This document shows, one piece after another, positions 62,815 through 64,000 of a DNA stretch of 64,000 bases. The notes beneath the pieces were generated by a model. That model was not told where the DNA came from. It did no database searches and saw only the letters and a list, made by a program, of their open reading frames with translations. Position 1 is the first letter of the stretch. Each line of letters begins with the position of its first letter. The stretch comes from Dacryopinax spathularia. Taxonomy: Eukaryota > Basidiomycota > Dacrymycetes > Dacrymycetales > Dacrymycetaceae. Made by a program: the position numbers and the translations under genes. The stretch is taken from assembly GCA_037974965.1 (NCBI GenBank), contig JBBPFI010000002.1, forward strand, positions 806,001 to 870,000, in the 5' to 3' direction.

Positions 62815-64000
62815 ATGTCGTTCCCCCACGACCAGGACTTGTTGTCACATACGCCAGATGTTTCTGCTGTACCGGAACGGCCTACCTTTCATTCGAGGGA
62901 GGTGACCGCTGTGGACCTGCCTTCTCTCCTACATGGGTTCTCTGCCGATCCCGAGAAACGCGATCATGAGCCTCCGTCATCACACCCTACGACATCAACG
63001 AAGGAGTCAAATGGATCGCCCATCTCGTTAACGGAGAAGAGCCTGCACGATCCTGATCCGCATGCCGTCGTCCCTCCTACGCTCGGCGGTGCTGAAGGTG
63101 CTGCAGCGCCCCTGATAGAGGACGAGAATGCCGGCTGGACATATCCCGAAGGCGGGCGGGGCTGGTGGGTCGTCTTGGGTTGTACGATCATCGCTGCCGG
63201 TACACATATTACCCTCTTCCCCGTTTCTGGGATGATGCTGATTGGGTGGATACTAGTGACGCTTGGATGGCCCCTTGCTTGGGGGGTATTTCAGAGTTAT
63301 TATAAGGAGTACCTTTTCCCCGATGTTGAGAACTCGGTCTTGTCGACGCTTGGCAGCCTGCCGGGGCTGCTCATGAACCCCGTCGCGTTCGTCGTCGGCA
63401 AGTTGGCTGATCGATAGTACGTCCCTCTCCCTGCGGCTCAAGAAATATATGCTAATATGTGGGTGCAGCGGCTACCGCCTCTTCATCATCTGCGGCTGCG
63501 TCGTCGGCATCATCACCATGCTCACTGCAGCATTCTCCACCACCCTATGGCAGCTCTTCCTAACCCAAGGCCTCCTTCAAGGGATCTGCAACGGCCTCAT
63601 CCTCTCGATCGCAATGTCCGCACCCTCCCAATGGTTCCTCCGCAAACGAGCGCTCGCAACAGGGATCGTCATCGCAGGCTGCTCATTCGGCGGAGGCGCC
63701 GCAACCCTAATCCTGCAACAACTCCTCACCCACCTCGGGCTGCGCAAGACACTCCTAATCTACACCGGCATCCACGCGGTGCTTATGACAGCAGCGGTAC
63801 TGATGATCCGCGACCGCCCCCACCCGCTCAGCACGCGATTCACGCACGCCCCAATCCAATGGGTCGACCGAACGCTCTTCCGCGACCCGCTCTTCTGGCT
63901 CGTAGCGGGGTCGATCTTCTTCACGGTGTTCGGGTTCATGCCTCCATACTTCTACATCCAGCAGTTCACGCGCGCCAAGCTCCCCGGGCTGGACGCAGCG
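62815..64000 (+). CDS. Monocarboxylate-transporter-like MFS permease (copy 3), cut by window end
   Basis: Exons 62815-63199, 63257-63416 and 63469 to beyond 64000; 359 codons visible. It is closest to copy 2: AVDLPSLLHGF, WTYPEGGRGWWVVLGCTIIA, LGWPLAWGVFQSYYKEYLFP, AFSTTLWQLFLTQGLLQGI, APSQWFLRKRALATGIVIAG, IRDRPHPLSTRFTHAPIQW. Introns 1 and 2 are at the same places as in copies 1 and 2, and introns 3 and 4 of copy 1 are absent, so copies 2 and 3 are the younger tandem pair. The C-terminal half is outside the window. Substrate unknown. Confidence 0.88.

Noticed and set aside
1-64000. tRNA genes, rRNA, CRISPR arrays, LTR or other virus-like elements
   Set aside because: Looked for B-box-like GGTTCGANNC, integrase, reverse transcriptase, capsid and long direct terminal repeats; none found by eye.

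Overview
The window reads as nuclear DNA of a filamentous basidiomycete, most likely Agaricomycotina; this is inferred, not proven. Genes are dense and carry many short (about 46-60 nt) GT-AG introns with CTAAC/CTGAC-like branch sites. Several families are typical of mushrooms and their relatives: F-box proteins, a carboxylesterase with a basidiomycete-type N-terminus, a lignostilbene/carotenoid-type dioxygenase and a Dal5-type transporter. I rebuilt exon structures by hand from frame, splice sites and family conservation. In every complete multi-exon gene the exon lengths sum to a whole number of codons.

Layout. 0-5 kb: a secreted carboxylesterase (cut by the left edge), an unknown four-helix membrane protein, and a serine palmitoyltransferase small-subunit-like protein. 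4.8-5.4 kb: a 549-bp MITE with 94-bp inverted repeats and a 10-bp target duplication. 5.7-8.6 kb: orphan locus L1. 9.5-11.5 kb: a whole-looking Pogo/Fot1-type DNA transposon. 12-18 kb: a carotenoid-cleavage-type dioxygenase and gamma-tubulin complex component 2. 18.4-20.9 kb: orphan locus L2. 22-30 kb: a 770-aa membrane-anchored proline-rich protein, a second SPT-small-subunit paralogue and a salicylate-hydroxylase-like FAD monooxygenase. 30.5-33.6 kb: orphan locus L3 (minus strand). 34-40 kb: a monocarboxylate-type MFS transporter and two F-box proteins. 40-47 kb: a divergent NCS1 (uracil/allantoin-type) permease and a Dal5-like permease. 47-53 kb: a TMEM184 protein, a Prx5-type peroxiredoxin and the Cdc4 myosin essential light chain. 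53-60 kb: tandem paralogues with a C-terminal NADAR-like domain. 60-64 kb: two more MFS transporters related to the 34-kb copy, the last cut by the right edge.

The most unusual structure is the L1/L2/L3 set. L1 and L2 share an E-box, a TATA box and a 19-nt start-site block with identical spacing; L3 keeps the E-box and part of the block. Each is followed by about 1.7-1.8 kb of pyrimidine-rich leader carrying sense-oriented GCGCATATA motifs before a short orphan coding region. L1 and L3 proteins are related (same N-terminus, same phase-2 intron, a C-x4-C-x4-C-x2-H motif); L2 puts a different protein behind the same kind of control region. I found no tRNA, rRNA, CRISPR array, LTR element or other virus-like element.
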